12,220 bases of DNA from an uncultured Bacteroidales bacterium (GCA_937965665.1 CALCJE010000067.1:1-12220); one strand, 5' to 3'. Positions 1 through 8,800 are shown, counted from the first letter of the stretch. Numbers and translations are program-made. Notes: generated by a model not told the origin, from the sequence alone.

Positions 1-1274
1 ATTGAACTTACCGGAGTTAGCTGGTTTGTAATGGTTATTTCGAAATACCCGGCTACACCCGAGCCATCGGTTGCAGTTGCAATTGCAGTTACAGTGCCAT
101 TGTCAATCGCGGTAACCAATCCATCCTGGCTGATGCTTGCCTCGCCGCTGCCGTTGGTTATCGACCACGTAACGGTCTTATTTGTGGCTGTCTCGGGCAG
201 CACGGTTGCACTGAGCTGAAGCGTACCTTTATCGGTTGAAATGGTATTTGATTCCCCTGAGATAATTATTTCACCGACTTTTAAATCTGCATAAATCCTT
301 GCACCCACCTGCCAGGTTCCATTTTGACTGGTCGTTTCCGGCGATATTCCTGGCGTCCAGCTGGCATAAACAGATAAACCTGCCTGCCATTCCTCACCCA
401 GGTTTTTTCCATAGTCGAGCCGGGTTGCAGGCACCAGATCTGAGGTATCGGTGAAACCAGGATCAGCTATCACCGAATGGGTATCATATCCCAGCGATCT
501 CCATTCATCCCATGTTTTAACCACGCCATCTATCATAAAAACAGGTAGTCCGGCTTTGCACCAGTACAAATTGTAATCACATTCAAATCCTGAATTGCAA
601 CCAGGATCAACCTTAATCATCGGAATCTGGGTGGTAGAATAAAATATATTATTGAAAATTTTAGTCCCGGTTGACAGGCACCTGTTGGCCCTGTCGTCGT
701 TAGCACTAACATAAACCAAATACCATCCGCTGTTATTATCGTTATAAAAAGTATTGTTGTAAATCTTAACCCCGTTTATACCTTTCATCCTGGCACAAAA
801 CTTACCGTTCCGGCAAATATTATAGGCACAACCTCCTGACGAAAACGTCATACTTTTGCCTTCATCAGTGCCCGATTTGAAAATAATGCCATAAGGAACC
901 CCGGTAAGGTAATTATATTTAACGACTGTATTCACATTGTAGCCGGTAAATAAACCGTGTGTAATAACAGCCGGTGAATCAGCCCCTTTCCATTGAAACC
1001 TGTTTCCGGTTATTACGGCACTATCCAGGTTATTATTTGTGCTTGTGGGGGTTTCATCACCAGCACATAATAAATATCCGACGGTATTAACGGAAGTAAT
1101 GCTGTTATTCCGGTAAACCAAGCGGGTTTGTTCTGTATGCGGGATTTTATCCCCAAGCCATGTGCCAGTTTCAGAGCTGTTAATCACAGTCCCTTCCATT
1201 AAAAGGAATGTTTGCCCTCTTAAAAAAAGGGAATACATCACTATCAGCAAAAGGGTAAGTAATACATTTCTCAT
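1..1274 (-). CDS. Secreted right-handed beta-helix protein with Ig-like domain, 3' end outside window (downstream paralogue)
   Basis: This is an open frame of 424 codons from an ATG at 1274, with no stop before the left edge, so the C-terminus is missing. The product starts with a hydrophobic signal peptide (residues 1 to about 20, ending RGQ). A beta-helix-like region follows, with Asn-rich turns such as GVKIYNNTFYND and TKIFNNIFYS, to about residue 325. A Big_2-type Ig-like domain follows, with the features DKGTLQLSATVLP, VTWSI and GLVTA. It aligns end to end, without gaps of note, with the protein encoded just upstream at 1383-2906, at roughly 70% identity judged by eye. By that comparison a T9SS sorting domain probably lies beyond the edge. 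The likely role is an exported carbohydrate-binding or carbohydrate-cleaving surface protein; no catalytic residues could be assigned. The 108-bp gap to the upstream gene has no recognisable promoter, so co-transcription is likely. Confidence 0.85.
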   Translation of the reverse strand, partial: MRNVLLTLLLIVMYSLFLRGQTFLLMEGTVINSSETGTWLGDKIPHTEQTRLVYRNNSITSVNTVGYLLCAGDETPTSTNNNLDSAVITGNRFQWKGADSPAVITHGLFTGYNVNTVVKYNYLTGVPYGIIFKSGTDEGKSMTFSSGGCAYNICRNGKFCARMKGINGVKIYNNTFYNDNNSGWYLVYVSANDDRANRCLSTGTKIFNNIFYSTTQIPMIKVDPGCNSGFECDYNLYWCKAGLPVFMIDGVVKTWDEWRSLGYDTHSVIADPGFTDTSDLVPATRLDYGKNLGEEWQAGLSVYASWTPGISPETTSQNGTWQVGARIYADLKVGEIIISGESNTISTDKGTLQLSATVLPETATNKTVTWSITNGSGEASISQDGLVTAIDNGTVTAIATATDGSGVAGYFEITITNQLTPVSS

Positions 1275-1382
1275 AGGCTATTTGCTGGTTGCCAGATTAC
1301 GTAATCAAGTAAACAATTATTAGTCGATGTGTATGCCGAATAGCAATACCCGGCTTTTGGCAGGCCAGGGTAAAGATTTTAA
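1275..1382 (-). other. Spacer between the two tandem genes, with a 12-bp palindrome
   Basis: This 108-bp gap holds no gene and no TAnnTTTG promoter element on the minus strand. A perfect 12-bp palindrome, GATTACGTAATC, lies at 1295-1306, about 20 bp before the start codon of the downstream gene. A weak stem with one G-T pair at about 1348-1368 is not followed by a T-run, so no convincing terminator separates the two genes. The simplest reading is readthrough from the upstream gene, with the palindrome as a possible regulator or processing site. Confidence 0.4.
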
Positions 1383-2906
1383 TTATGGTTTTAAAATCTT
1401 TATTGCTTTTGTGTTAGCGTCTTTCGATAACAACACCGAATATATTCCGGGCGGTACTTTTGAAATATTAAAAGTTGTGCCCTCACTGGAAAGTGTTTTC
1501 TGAGCAATTAAAACACCCTGCAAACTATATAAACTTACCCTACAGGCAACAAAGCTACTATCGTTTAATCGCAATTTTAATTCATGTGCCGAAACAGCAA
1601 AAGATACCGGGGTTTCACTTTGGGGCTTATCCTCATTCTTTCCCAGTGATGTTTGGTTTGAAATGGTGATCTGTACTGAACTTTGTATGCCTGATCCATC
1701 GTTTGCAGTTGCCTGCACGGTAACAAAACCATTTTTCTGAGCTGTTACAAGTCCCGACTGGTTAATGGTTGCCTGCCCGGTACCGTCAACAACGGACCAG
1801 ATAACTGACTGAGCAGTTGCATATGTGGGCAGAACTGAAGCTGTTAGCTGAAGCGTTCCTTTATCAATATTTATGGAAGTTCCACCATTTATTTTGATGG
1901 TATTTACAGGAATGGTGCCTGGAGCATATACCCGTGCACCCACTTGCCAGGTTCCGTTCTGGTTGGTTGTTGCAGGCGATACCCCGGGTACCCAGGCAGT
2001 AATTGTCGATAAGCCAGACTTCCATTCCTGGCCAAGGTCCTTACCATAGTTAAGCCTGTTCCTCGGAACCAGTTCGGTTTTACTGATAAAACCAGGATCA
2101 ATGATAACAGAATGGGTATCGTATCCCATCGACTGCCATTCAGCCCAAGTTCTTGTTAATCCTTTTATACTGAAAACGGGTTCGCCGGTTGTACACCAAT
2201 ATATATTATAGTCGCATTCAAAACCTGTTTCACACCCAGGCTCAACCAATATCATCGGAAACCGGCTTGTAGAATAAAAGATGTTGTTAAATATCTTAGT
2301 ACCTGTAGAAAATGATTTTTTGGCACGGTCGGCATTCGCACTTATGTAAACAAAATACCAGCCGTTTTCATCATCATTATAAAAGGTATTATTATAAATT
2401 TTTACCCCGTTAATACCTTTCATACGAACACCAAATTTTCCGTTCCTGCAAATATTGTATGCACAACCGCCCGAAGTAAAGGTCATACTCTCACCCGCAT
2501 CAGTCCCCGATTTAAATATAATCCCATAAGGTACACCTGAAAGATAATTGAATTTAACATTCGTATTTATATTGTAACCGGTAAATAAGCCATGTGTAAT
2601 TATTGTCTCTGAGTTCGTACCCTTCCATTCGAACCTGTTGCCCGAAATAAAAGCATTATCAAGGTTATTGTTTGTTGCCGAGGGGGTTTCGTCGCCTGCA
2701 CATAATAGGTAACCAACAGAATTTACGGAGGTAATACTATTGTTTTTATAGGTTAAAAGGGTTGGAACAGACCTGGGTATGTTATCGCCCAACCAGGTTC
2801 CGGTTTCTGTACTATTTATAACAATTCCCTCCCGAATCAGATTGGTTTGTCCTTTTGAGTTAAAGGATAAAATTATCAGCAGAAGAAAAGCTATTCCCTT
2901 TTTCAT
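1383..2906 (-). CDS. Secreted right-handed beta-helix protein with Ig-like (Big_2-type) domain and T9SS sorting domain
   Basis: This encodes a 507-residue exported protein. Residues 1-20 form a signal peptide (MKKGIAFLLLIILSF, cleavage near KGQ). Residues about 25-325 show beta-helix character, with repeated Asn-containing turns (GVKIYNNTFYND at 167-178, TKIFNNIFYS at 203-212) and several Cys. Residues about 335-416 are a Big_2-like Ig fold (DKGTLQLTASVLP, VIWSVVDGTG, GLVTAQKNG). Residues about 435-507 resemble the type A T9SS C-terminal sorting domain (VSLYSLQGVLIAQ, then ISKVPPGIYSVLL, ending KAIKILKP). By family precedent, T9SS cargo is exported to the cell surface or medium. Beta-helix proteins of this kind are often polysaccharide lyases, hydrolases or binding proteins, but no active site was identified. 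The ATG at 2906 was chosen because it puts the signal peptide at the N-terminus; an in-frame TTG at 2930 would add eight polar residues. It is the upstream copy of a tandem pair. Confidence 0.88.
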   Translation of the reverse strand: MKKGIAFLLLIILSFNSKGQTNLIREGIVINSTETGTWLGDNIPRSVPTLLTYKNNSITSVNSVGYLLCAGDETPSATNNNLDNAFISGNRFEWKGTNSETIITHGLFTGYNINTNVKFNYLSGVPYGIIFKSGTDAGESMTFTSGGCAYNICRNGKFGVRMKGINGVKIYNNTFYNDDENGWYFVYISANADRAKKSFSTGTKIFNNIFYSTSRFPMILVEPGCETGFECDYNIYWCTTGEPVFSIKGLTRTWAEWQSMGYDTHSVIIDPGFISKTELVPRNRLNYGKDLGQEWKSGLSTITAWVPGVSPATTNQNGTWQVGARVYAPGTIPVNTIKINGGTSINIDKGTLQLTASVLPTYATAQSVIWSVVDGTGQATINQSGLVTAQKNGFVTVQATANDGSGIQSSVQITISNQTSLGKNEDKPQSETPVSFAVSAHELKLRLNDSSFVACRVSLYSLQGVLIAQKTLSSEGTTFNISKVPPGIYSVLLSKDANTKAIKILKP

Positions 2907-2941
2907 TGATGTGTTATTTATAATCTTCAAATGAGCAACCG

Positions 2942-2974
2942 TTCATTTGTCGTGACTTTCGTGTGGCAAATGAA
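2942..2974 (-). other. Leader hairpin, 8-bp perfect arms
   Basis: TTCATTTG (2942-2949) and CAAATGAA (2967-2974) are perfect inverted repeats around a 17-nt loop. They lie inside the predicted leader of the leftward gene, 36 bp before its start codon. No T-run follows, so this is not a standard terminator. It could be a protein-binding inverted repeat or an RNA hairpin that affects translation or stability. Confidence 0.3.
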
Positions 2975-3132
2975 AATTTGTCCGGTAGTTTACATGTAAG
3001 CTTTTAAATATTTGCCGAAAACTACCCACAGTATAGAAAACGAAATAGCACGCTAAAATGTTCATTTAACGCCCATTACCCATCTCCGGCTAAACTTTTT
3101 TGAAATTATTGATCGCTTTTTATTTGTTTCGA

Positions 3133-3148
3133 TTTGATTGTAATCAAA
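3133..3148. promoter_or_regulatory. 16-bp palindrome, possible operator
   Basis: TTTGATT and AATCAAA are perfect 7-bp inverted arms separated by GT. The right arm contains the last four bases of the leftward -7 element, and the rest covers the predicted transcription start. A dimeric regulator bound here would block or modulate the leftward promoter, and possibly also the divergent GH3 gene. The geometry is directly visible; the regulatory role is inferred. Confidence 0.4.
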
Positions 3149-3175
3149 GTTAAACAAAATATTTCATTTTACAAA
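3145..3175 (-). promoter_or_regulatory. Bacteroidetes-type promoter for the beta-helix genes
   Basis: On the minus strand, TTTG (3175-3172) is followed after exactly 19 bp by TAACTTTG (3152-3145). This matches the Bacteroidetes primary sigma factor pattern of TTTG at -33 and TAnnTTTG at -7. Transcription would begin near 3140, giving a leader of about 230 nt before the ATG at 2906. The spacing and both boxes fit the consensus, but no transcript evidence is available. Confidence 0.55.
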
Positions 3176-3221
3176 TTGATCTTTACGGTCCTGTAGAAAG
3201 TGAAGCTCACAGATATTTCCC

Positions 3222-3229
3222 TATTTTTG
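3222..3229 (+). promoter_or_regulatory. Possible -7 element for the GH3 gene
   Basis: TATTTTTG fits the Bacteroidetes -7 pattern TAnnTTTG and lies 90 bp before the ATG at 3320. No TTTG or TTG occurs 19-21 bp upstream, so the -33 half is missing. A competing option is AATATTTG at 3252-3259 with TTTG at 3226-3229 (22-bp spacer), which has one mismatch. If either is used, the GTG at 3200 would lie upstream of the transcript, which supports the ATG start. Confidence 0.25.
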
Positions 3230-3319
3230 CAAGTGAATTGGTTTTCAGCTCAATATTTGATTACCAGTTTCATTTCCCGTTGGGAAAGATACATTTTTTT
3301 GAACCTTAATAAACCGGTT

Positions 3320-5668
3320 ATGAATAAAAGTCTTGCCACATTAGCTTTAATCCTTCTCCAGTTGAATATCATGGCGCAAACTATTGATTACCATCAGAAA
3401 GCAGCGGACCTGGTTCTGAAAATGACCATCGAAGAAAAAGCTTCTCTTTGTTCGGGTCTTACATCGTGGATGACAAAACCCATCGATAGGTTAAATATCC
3501 CTTCCATTTATATGACCGATGGCCCCCATGGCCTGCGAAAATCTGAAGGTAACGATTTTTCGAAGACTGTTCAGGCTACCTGTTTCCCTACGGCATCAGC
3601 GCTTGCATCATCATGGGATGTTGATTTGCTGCACAAAGTTGGTGTTGCACTGGGCCAGGAATGCCAGGCCAACGATGTACAAATTATCTTAGGTCCGGGA
3701 GTAAATATGAAGCGATCACCATTATGCGGCCGAAACTTCGAATATTTTTCGGAAGACCCGGTGTTGGCCGGCAATATGGCAGCAGCCTTTATTGAAGGTG
3801 TGCAAAGCCAGGGTGTGGGCACTTCGCTGAAACATTTTGCTGCCAACAACCAGGAGTTCGAAAGGATGATCGCAAATTCGGTTATTGACGAACGCACGCT
3901 CAACGAAATATACCTGTCGGCATTTGAAATTGCTGTAAAGCAAGCTCAACCCTGGACGGTAATGTGTTCGTACAATAAACTAAATGGAGTGTATGCTTCG
4001 CAAAATGAATACCTTCTCACCGACAGGTTGCGCGACCGCTGGGGGTTTAAAGGCTTTGTGGTTTCCGACTGGGGAGCCGTTTCCGATCGCGTTGCTGGTA
4101 TTAAAGCAGGACTAAATCTCGAAATGCCATCCAGCAATGGCTACAATGATAAAAAAATAGTTGAAGCCGTTAAATCAAAACAGTTGAAGGAGTCGGACTT
4201 AGATGAAGTTGTTACCGAACTGCTGGCTGTTATCCTGAAGGCTGCCGACCTGAAAAAGCCCAATGCTTCTTTCGATAAACAGCAACATCACCAATTGGCA
4301 AGGGAAGTAAGCAGCGAATGCATGGTTCTGCTTAAAAATGATCTCCACATACTTCCGTTAAACCTGAAGAAACCCGCAAAAATAGCCGTTATAGGCAGTT
4401 TCGCAAAAACACCCCGGTACCAGGGAGCAGGCAGTTCGCAGGTTAAAACCACGGAGCTTTCGAACGCATGGGATGAACTGAATAAGTTAAAGCAGCCCGG
4501 CGTAACATTTACTTATGCTGAAGGGTATACCAACGATGGGTCTGTAAGCGAAAAACGGGTTGCCGAAGCCGTTCAACTGGCAAAGCAATCAAACGTCGTG
4601 ATATTATTTGCCGGGTTACCCGACAGTTACGAAATGGAAGGTGCTGATCGCAAAGATATTTCAATGCCGGCAAGCCACAATAAACTTATTGAAGCTGTTG
4701 CAAAGGCTAATCCAAACACAATTGTAGTACTGCAAAATGGTTCCGCCGTAAGTATGCCCTGGGTGGCAAAACCTGCAGCCATACTCGAATGTTACCTGGG
4801 CGGACAGGCAGGGGGTGGCGCCATTGCCGATGTGCTTACAGGTAAAGTGAATCCATCGGGTAAGTTATCCGAAACTTTCCCACTGCGGCTTGAAGACAGC
4901 CCTTCCTTTCTGAACTTCCCGGGACAAAACCACGAAACCATTTACGGTGAAGGCCTGTTTATAGGATACAGGTATTACGACAAGAAAAAAGTTACGCCCC
5001 TGTTCCCGTTTGGCTATGGACTAAGCTATACCACGTTTGCTTACACCAACATGAAAACCAGTGCGGCTTCAATAAATGATAACCAAATCCTAACTGTTGA
5101 GGTAAGCGTTAAAAATACCGGGAAAGTCGAAGGTAAGGAAATTGTACAGCTTTATGTTCACGATCATGGAACGGAAGTGCTTCGCCCTGTGAAGGAACTC
5201 AAGCATTTTGCAAAAATAGCCCTGAAACCCGGCGAAGAAAAAATCGTAAAATTCGAACTGGGCTTCCGCGATTTTGCATATTATGATGCCGCTGTACACG
5301 ACTGGGTAATCAATTCGGGCAATTTCGACATACTGGTTGGCGGATCATCCGTTAACCTGCCCCTTGTAAAGACAGTCGGGGTTACGGCCACCCAGGTTCA
5401 TTATCCCAAATTAGATCGCAATTCGCTGCTTGTCGAATTTTCAAAAAACCCCAAAGGAAAAGCTTTTTATGATCAGATAATCAACCAGTTGTATAACTCC
5501 ATGAAAGCTGACGCCAATGCGCCTGTGGATGAAGAAACCCGGAAAGCATTAAACTCGATGATGTTGTATATCCAGGATATGCCGGTGTATAAATTTGTAC
5601 TGATGTCGGAAGGCAAATTGACTGACGAAATGCTTGATGCAGTAATAAAATCAGTAAACGAAGAGTAA
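3320..5668 (+). CDS. Periplasmic glycoside hydrolase family 3 protein (beta-glucosidase-like)
   Basis: This encodes 782 residues. Family members remove non-reducing beta-linked glucose or related sugars with a double-displacement mechanism. Residues 1-20 are a signal peptide (ending NIMAQ) with no lipobox Cys, so a periplasmic location is inferred. The N-terminal GH3 barrel spans about 30-310, with MTDGPHG (65-71), GRNFEYFSEDP (137-147), KHF (171-173) and the nucleophile Asp250 in VVSDWGA. The C-terminal GH3 domain spans about 330-570, with the likely acid/base Glu440 in EGADRKD and the strand SGKLSETFP (513-521). A fibronectin type III-like domain follows at about 590-680, and a tail of about 80 residues completes the protein. 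All the usual catalytic motifs are present, so it is probably active. The exact sugar specificity cannot be read from sequence; beta-xylosidase activity is an alternative. It is divergent from the beta-helix genes and ends at a strong terminator. Confidence 0.95.
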   Translation: MNKSLATLALILLQLNIMAQTIDYHQKAADLVLKMTIEEKASLCSGLTSWMTKPIDRLNIPSIYMTDGPHGLRKSEGNDFSKTVQATCFPTASALASSWDVDLLHKVGVALGQECQANDVQIILGPGVNMKRSPLCGRNFEYFSEDPVLAGNMAAAFIEGVQSQGVGTSLKHFAANNQEFERMIANSVIDERTLNEIYLSAFEIAVKQAQPWTVMCSYNKLNGVYASQNEYLLTDRLRDRWGFKGFVVSDWGAVSDRVAGIKAGLNLEMPSSNGYNDKKIVEAVKSKQLKESDLDEVVTELLAVILKAADLKKPNASFDKQQHHQLAREVSSECMVLLKNDLHILPLNLKKPAKIAVIGSFAKTPRYQGAGSSQVKTTELSNAWDELNKLKQPGVTFTYAEGYTNDGSVSEKRVAEAVQLAKQSNVVILFAGLPDSYEMEGADRKDISMPASHNKLIEAVAKANPNTIVVLQNGSAVSMPWVAKPAAILECYLGGQAGGGAIADVLTGKVNPSGKLSETFPLRLEDSPSFLNFPGQNHETIYGEGLFIGYRYYDKKKVTPLFPFGYGLSYTTFAYTNMKTSAASINDNQILTVEVSVKNTGKVEGKEIVQLYVHDHGTEVLRPVKELKHFAKIALKPGEEKIVKFELGFRDFAYYDAAVHDWVINSGNFDILVGGSSVNLPLVKTVGVTATQVHYPKLDRNSLLVEFSKNPKGKAFYDQIINQLYNSMKADANAPVDEETRKALNSMMLYIQDMPVYKFVLMSEGKLTDEMLDAVIKSVNEE

Positions 5669-5721
5669 ACGGACAGGTTCTGTTAATGCATAATTCTTTT
5701 CGATACTGCAATGAAACAATG

Positions 5722-5754
5722 AACTGCCGGGAACTCAATTCCGGCAGTTTTTTT
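5722..5754 (+). terminator. Rho-independent terminator of the GH3 gene
   Basis: A perfect 9-bp GC-rich stem (AACTGCCGG at 5722-5730 and CCGGCAGTT at 5741-5749) closes a 10-nt loop and runs into seven T at 5748-5754. It lies 53 bp after the GH3 stop codon. There is no A-run on its left side, so it is directed at plus-strand transcripts only. Confidence 0.85.
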
Positions 5755-5783
5755 GTGTTCGCTACTGATTTATCTGCAGCATG

Positions 5784-5820
5784 AAAAAACCTCGCCTGGT
5801 GGACTTCCTGGCGAGGTTTT
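5784..5820 (-). terminator. Bidirectional terminator after the giant gene
   Basis: AAAACCTCGCC (5786-5796) and GGCGAGGTTTT (5810-5820) are perfect 11-bp arms around a 13-nt loop. Six A at 5784-5789 provide the U-tract for minus-strand transcripts coming from the giant gene, whose stop is 22 bp away. Four T at 5817-5820 would give a weaker backup for plus-strand transcripts that pass the first terminator. Confidence 0.8.
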
Positions 5821-5842
5821 GTATTAAAAATGACGACTTTAC

Positions 5843-8800
5843 TTATTTTGCTTTGCCTTTTTTAGCCTCACCACCAGTGCTTTTGGATGTGGCAGCAATA
5901 ACTTCACGATACCTGCGTGTAGCAGCATGGCGGGCAGCAGCAATAGTTTCGCGGTTGGCCTTTTCGGTTATTTTACCACGCGATAAATCCTCAACGTCAA
6001 TATACCCATATGCAAGCAGCAACTGCACCACTATGTTGTTGATAATGGTATCCTCGCTGTATCCTTTGGCCACGTAAAAATCTTTACACATCTGGTAAAG
6101 TTCTTCGGCAAAATCGAGGGTGTGGGGTATCTGCATCAGCTGGTCGAAAGTTTCGCTGTAACCGTTAATTTCAATATTGGTATTTGGCGTTACCAGCAAC
6201 GGGCTGAATTCGTGGTTTGCACTCAGCGGCTCATAGCCTTTCAGGTTCACTTTCACTTCCGATTTCGGATCATCGAGGCGCACAAATCGGGCTTTCCGCA
6301 TCTGCTCCAGCTGGAAGAGATAATAATTGTATCTCCATACTTCGAGGCTGTGCTTATGGTGTTTAAACAACGGACCATATTTCTCGATTATGAGTTCCTT
6401 TACCAGTTGCTTATGAAGATTAATCTCGGGGCGCTGTATTCTTACTTCGCGGATAAAGCGCTTCAGGTCTTCGGCAGCCTTTTGAGGGCCGACTATTTCC
6501 TTGCCTTTTTTACCTAAGTCGGTGCTCAACAAACCAGTTTGAATATGGCGACCCATTCCTTTGCCATCAGATCCGCCACGGAGCAGCTCAACCAGGTACT
6601 GACGGCTTTTTTCTTCGCCTTCTTCGGCTATAAACGGGTTGCCACCCGGTGTAGAAGCAAGCGCATTAAACAGCGAATGGAATAACTTACGGTCAAGTGC
6701 TCTTTCAATCTGTTCGCTATCGGCATCCAGCGAAACAGCCGTATACCTGAACCGGTTTTTGATCACATCAAATTTAACCTGCTCTATCCGGAATTTCTTA
6801 TCCCCTTCTTTGATCTTTTTTCCGACAAATACTTTATTCACAACTTCCTCAACATCAATTTTATCCATCAGTTTATAAGATGAACAGAGATAGAAGTTTT
6901 TGATTTCTTCATCGTATTCCCAGTCTAAAACAGTGTCGAGGTAGTTCCCATGCCGGTCGAGTATTTCGACTATATTTTTATCGGCGGTATACCGCAGGAA
7001 GGTGCGCTGGAAACTGGGCAGGTCGCCGCTGGTAGCTTTTTCCATGCGTTCGCCGTGCGATTCGCGGTACAACAGGAAGTTTTCATGGTTAAAATAATGT
7101 GATACCCCGGCTTCTTCGCGGGCAAAATTCCAGGCGGTAAGCCAGATATCAATTTTAAACGGCATACTGATATCGCAGAAGCCGCTGATGGTTGACCGCG
7201 AATTCAGATCTTCCACATTGCTGTCGGCGCTGCTTTCGAAAAGCGACCTGTACTGCCGGATATAATCGGGATCGAAATCGGTAACCCTGCTGAAATCGCC
7301 AACTTCGGTACCGATGCCATAAAGATTTCCGGCCTTGTCAGGGAAAAGATGAAGCATATCGCCGGCAATCAGTTTAATGGAGCGTATGCCAGGTAAATCC
7401 TTTTTGAGCCATTTCAGCATCATGGCTGCAAGCATTTCCGACTTACCAACGCCGCTGTCGCCACTCACCTGCACCACGAAAATAGTCCCGTCGTCTTCTT
7501 CAACCGCAAACAGCGAACCATGCACCGGAACGCCACCCATTTCCTTCACTTTTTCGTTAAGCATGGTGAGGCGCGGTTTCTTAATATCGCCGTAATAGTC
7601 GACTTTCTTTTTGAGGGGTGTTACAAATGTTTTAATGTTGCCGTCGGGCCCGGGCATATCGAAATAGCCTATCTGCGGGTACGAAATAACCTTTTCGGGA
7701 GCCCCGTAAAACAGGATAATATCCGGAACAAAATTCTGAACTTCATCCAGCGAAAGCGATTCGGGTGCAATGAGCCTGAAATTATCGGCCAGGTATTTGA
7801 GATACGATTTCTGGAAAATATAAAGTTCCTTCACCAGCCCGCGTTTTACAATGCGGCAGCGGTAATCGTCGCCGTTAATGTGCTGCACGAACTTGGCAAG
7901 GCGTTGCGCAAAGAAATGGCTCGACGGACGGGTTGCCATGTTTTTGATAAACTCCCTGGGCGATATTTCTGTACCAGCAAGTTCGGCATGATGGTTTGTT
8001 TCGGTGCGGTCAATTTTATGGAAAGGATATTCGCGCTTTTTGGCATCGGTTTTCATCCGGGTATGAGTTTGTACCGGTTGTTCCGCAGCTATTACCCCAC
8101 AACGGCTCATCAGCTGGTTTATCCACGCCAGTTTCCCGCCCTGGTATTTCTCGAGCACCTTGTTTTTCATTTCGAAATCGTGGTACAACGTATAGCCATG
8201 CTGTACCATTTCGTTAATAGCCGAATTCTGCCGGTTGAAACCTGCCAGCGTAAATTTGATGATGTAATGATTGTAATAACTGTAAAAATCAGTGCCCTTG
8301 GCCCGGTTCAGCATACCGGTGAGGAATAACGCGATATCGCGCACCAGCGAATTAAGCTCTGATTTAACTACTTTGTGTTTGCGCAGTTCAAACTTCTCTT
8401 CGAACAGTTGTTCTATCGCATTCTTAAAAAGTTTCTCAGCAAACACTTTGGTATCGGGTTCATTGTGCCCGGCCAGGCGTTCGATGATTGGTTCAACCTT
8501 ATCAACAACCTGTTTCGAGAAATACCTGAACCTATACACCAGCCAGAGATGAAGCAGGTCGTTGGCAAGTTTGCCCTTATTTGATATTTTGCTGAATGCT
8601 ACTTCGGCAAGCATGCCGGTAAGGATATGAGCATACGGATGATTACGGAAATCGGTCGAATTGCTGGTGGCTGATACCAGGTTACTGATGCGCACACCCA
8701 GGTCGATTTCTGAGGCCGATTTACCGGTGATTTCTTCGAATTTTTCGACTGCCGAAATAAAAACCTCCTCCACTGATGGTTCCTGCCGCTGCTGTGCAAA

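Larger units (their letters stand above)
1..2906 (-). repeat. Tandem gene duplication (two beta-helix gene copies)
   Basis: The reading frame at 1-1274 and the first about 420 codons of the frame at 1383-2906 (about 1640-2906) encode the same protein architecture in the same order and register. Long blocks are identical or nearly so, for example GVPYGIIFKSGTD, GGCAYNICRNGKF, MKGINGVKIYNNTFYND, GYDTHSVI and QNGTWQVGAR. Nucleotide divergence is visible throughout, so the duplication is not recent. Both copies keep an open frame and an intact signal peptide, which suggests that both are functional. Confidence 0.85.
2907..3319. other. Divergent intergenic region between beta-helix and GH3 genes
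   Basis: This 413-bp region contains no convincing gene. From left to right it contains a hairpin (2942-2974) in the leader of the leftward gene, a repeated 8-mer GTTCATTT (2941-2948 and 3060-3067), a palindrome overlapping a leftward promoter (3133-3175), and a weaker rightward -7-like element (3222-3229). A GTG at 3200 is in frame with the GH3 gene. It would give 40 extra residues before a normal signal peptide, so it was not used as the start. Confidence 0.6.

Noticed and set aside
31..219. Short plus-strand open frame near the left edge
   Set aside because: It is antisense to the Ig-like domain of the left beta-helix gene, and its repetitive Val/Ala/Thr-rich translation reflects the opposite strand.
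1348..1368. Possible terminator after the upstream beta-helix gene
   Set aside because: The stem is only 6 bp with a G-T pair and is followed by mixed sequence, not a T-run, so it is not convincing.
2907..2930. TTG start extending the beta-helix protein by eight residues
   Set aside because: The extra residues are polar and would displace the signal peptide. The ATG at 2906 is the simpler start and matches the N-terminus of the paralogue.
3200..3319. Upstream GTG start for the GH3 gene
   Set aside because: It would place 40 residues before an ordinary signal peptide and overlap the possible promoter element. The ATG at 3320 gives a signal peptide directly at the N-terminus.
7520..8329. Plus-strand open frame of 269 codons inside the giant gene
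   Set aside because: It lies fully antisense to a frame with recognisable domain motifs, its translation has no family features, and several other antisense frames occur along the same gene. It is a codon-usage shadow.
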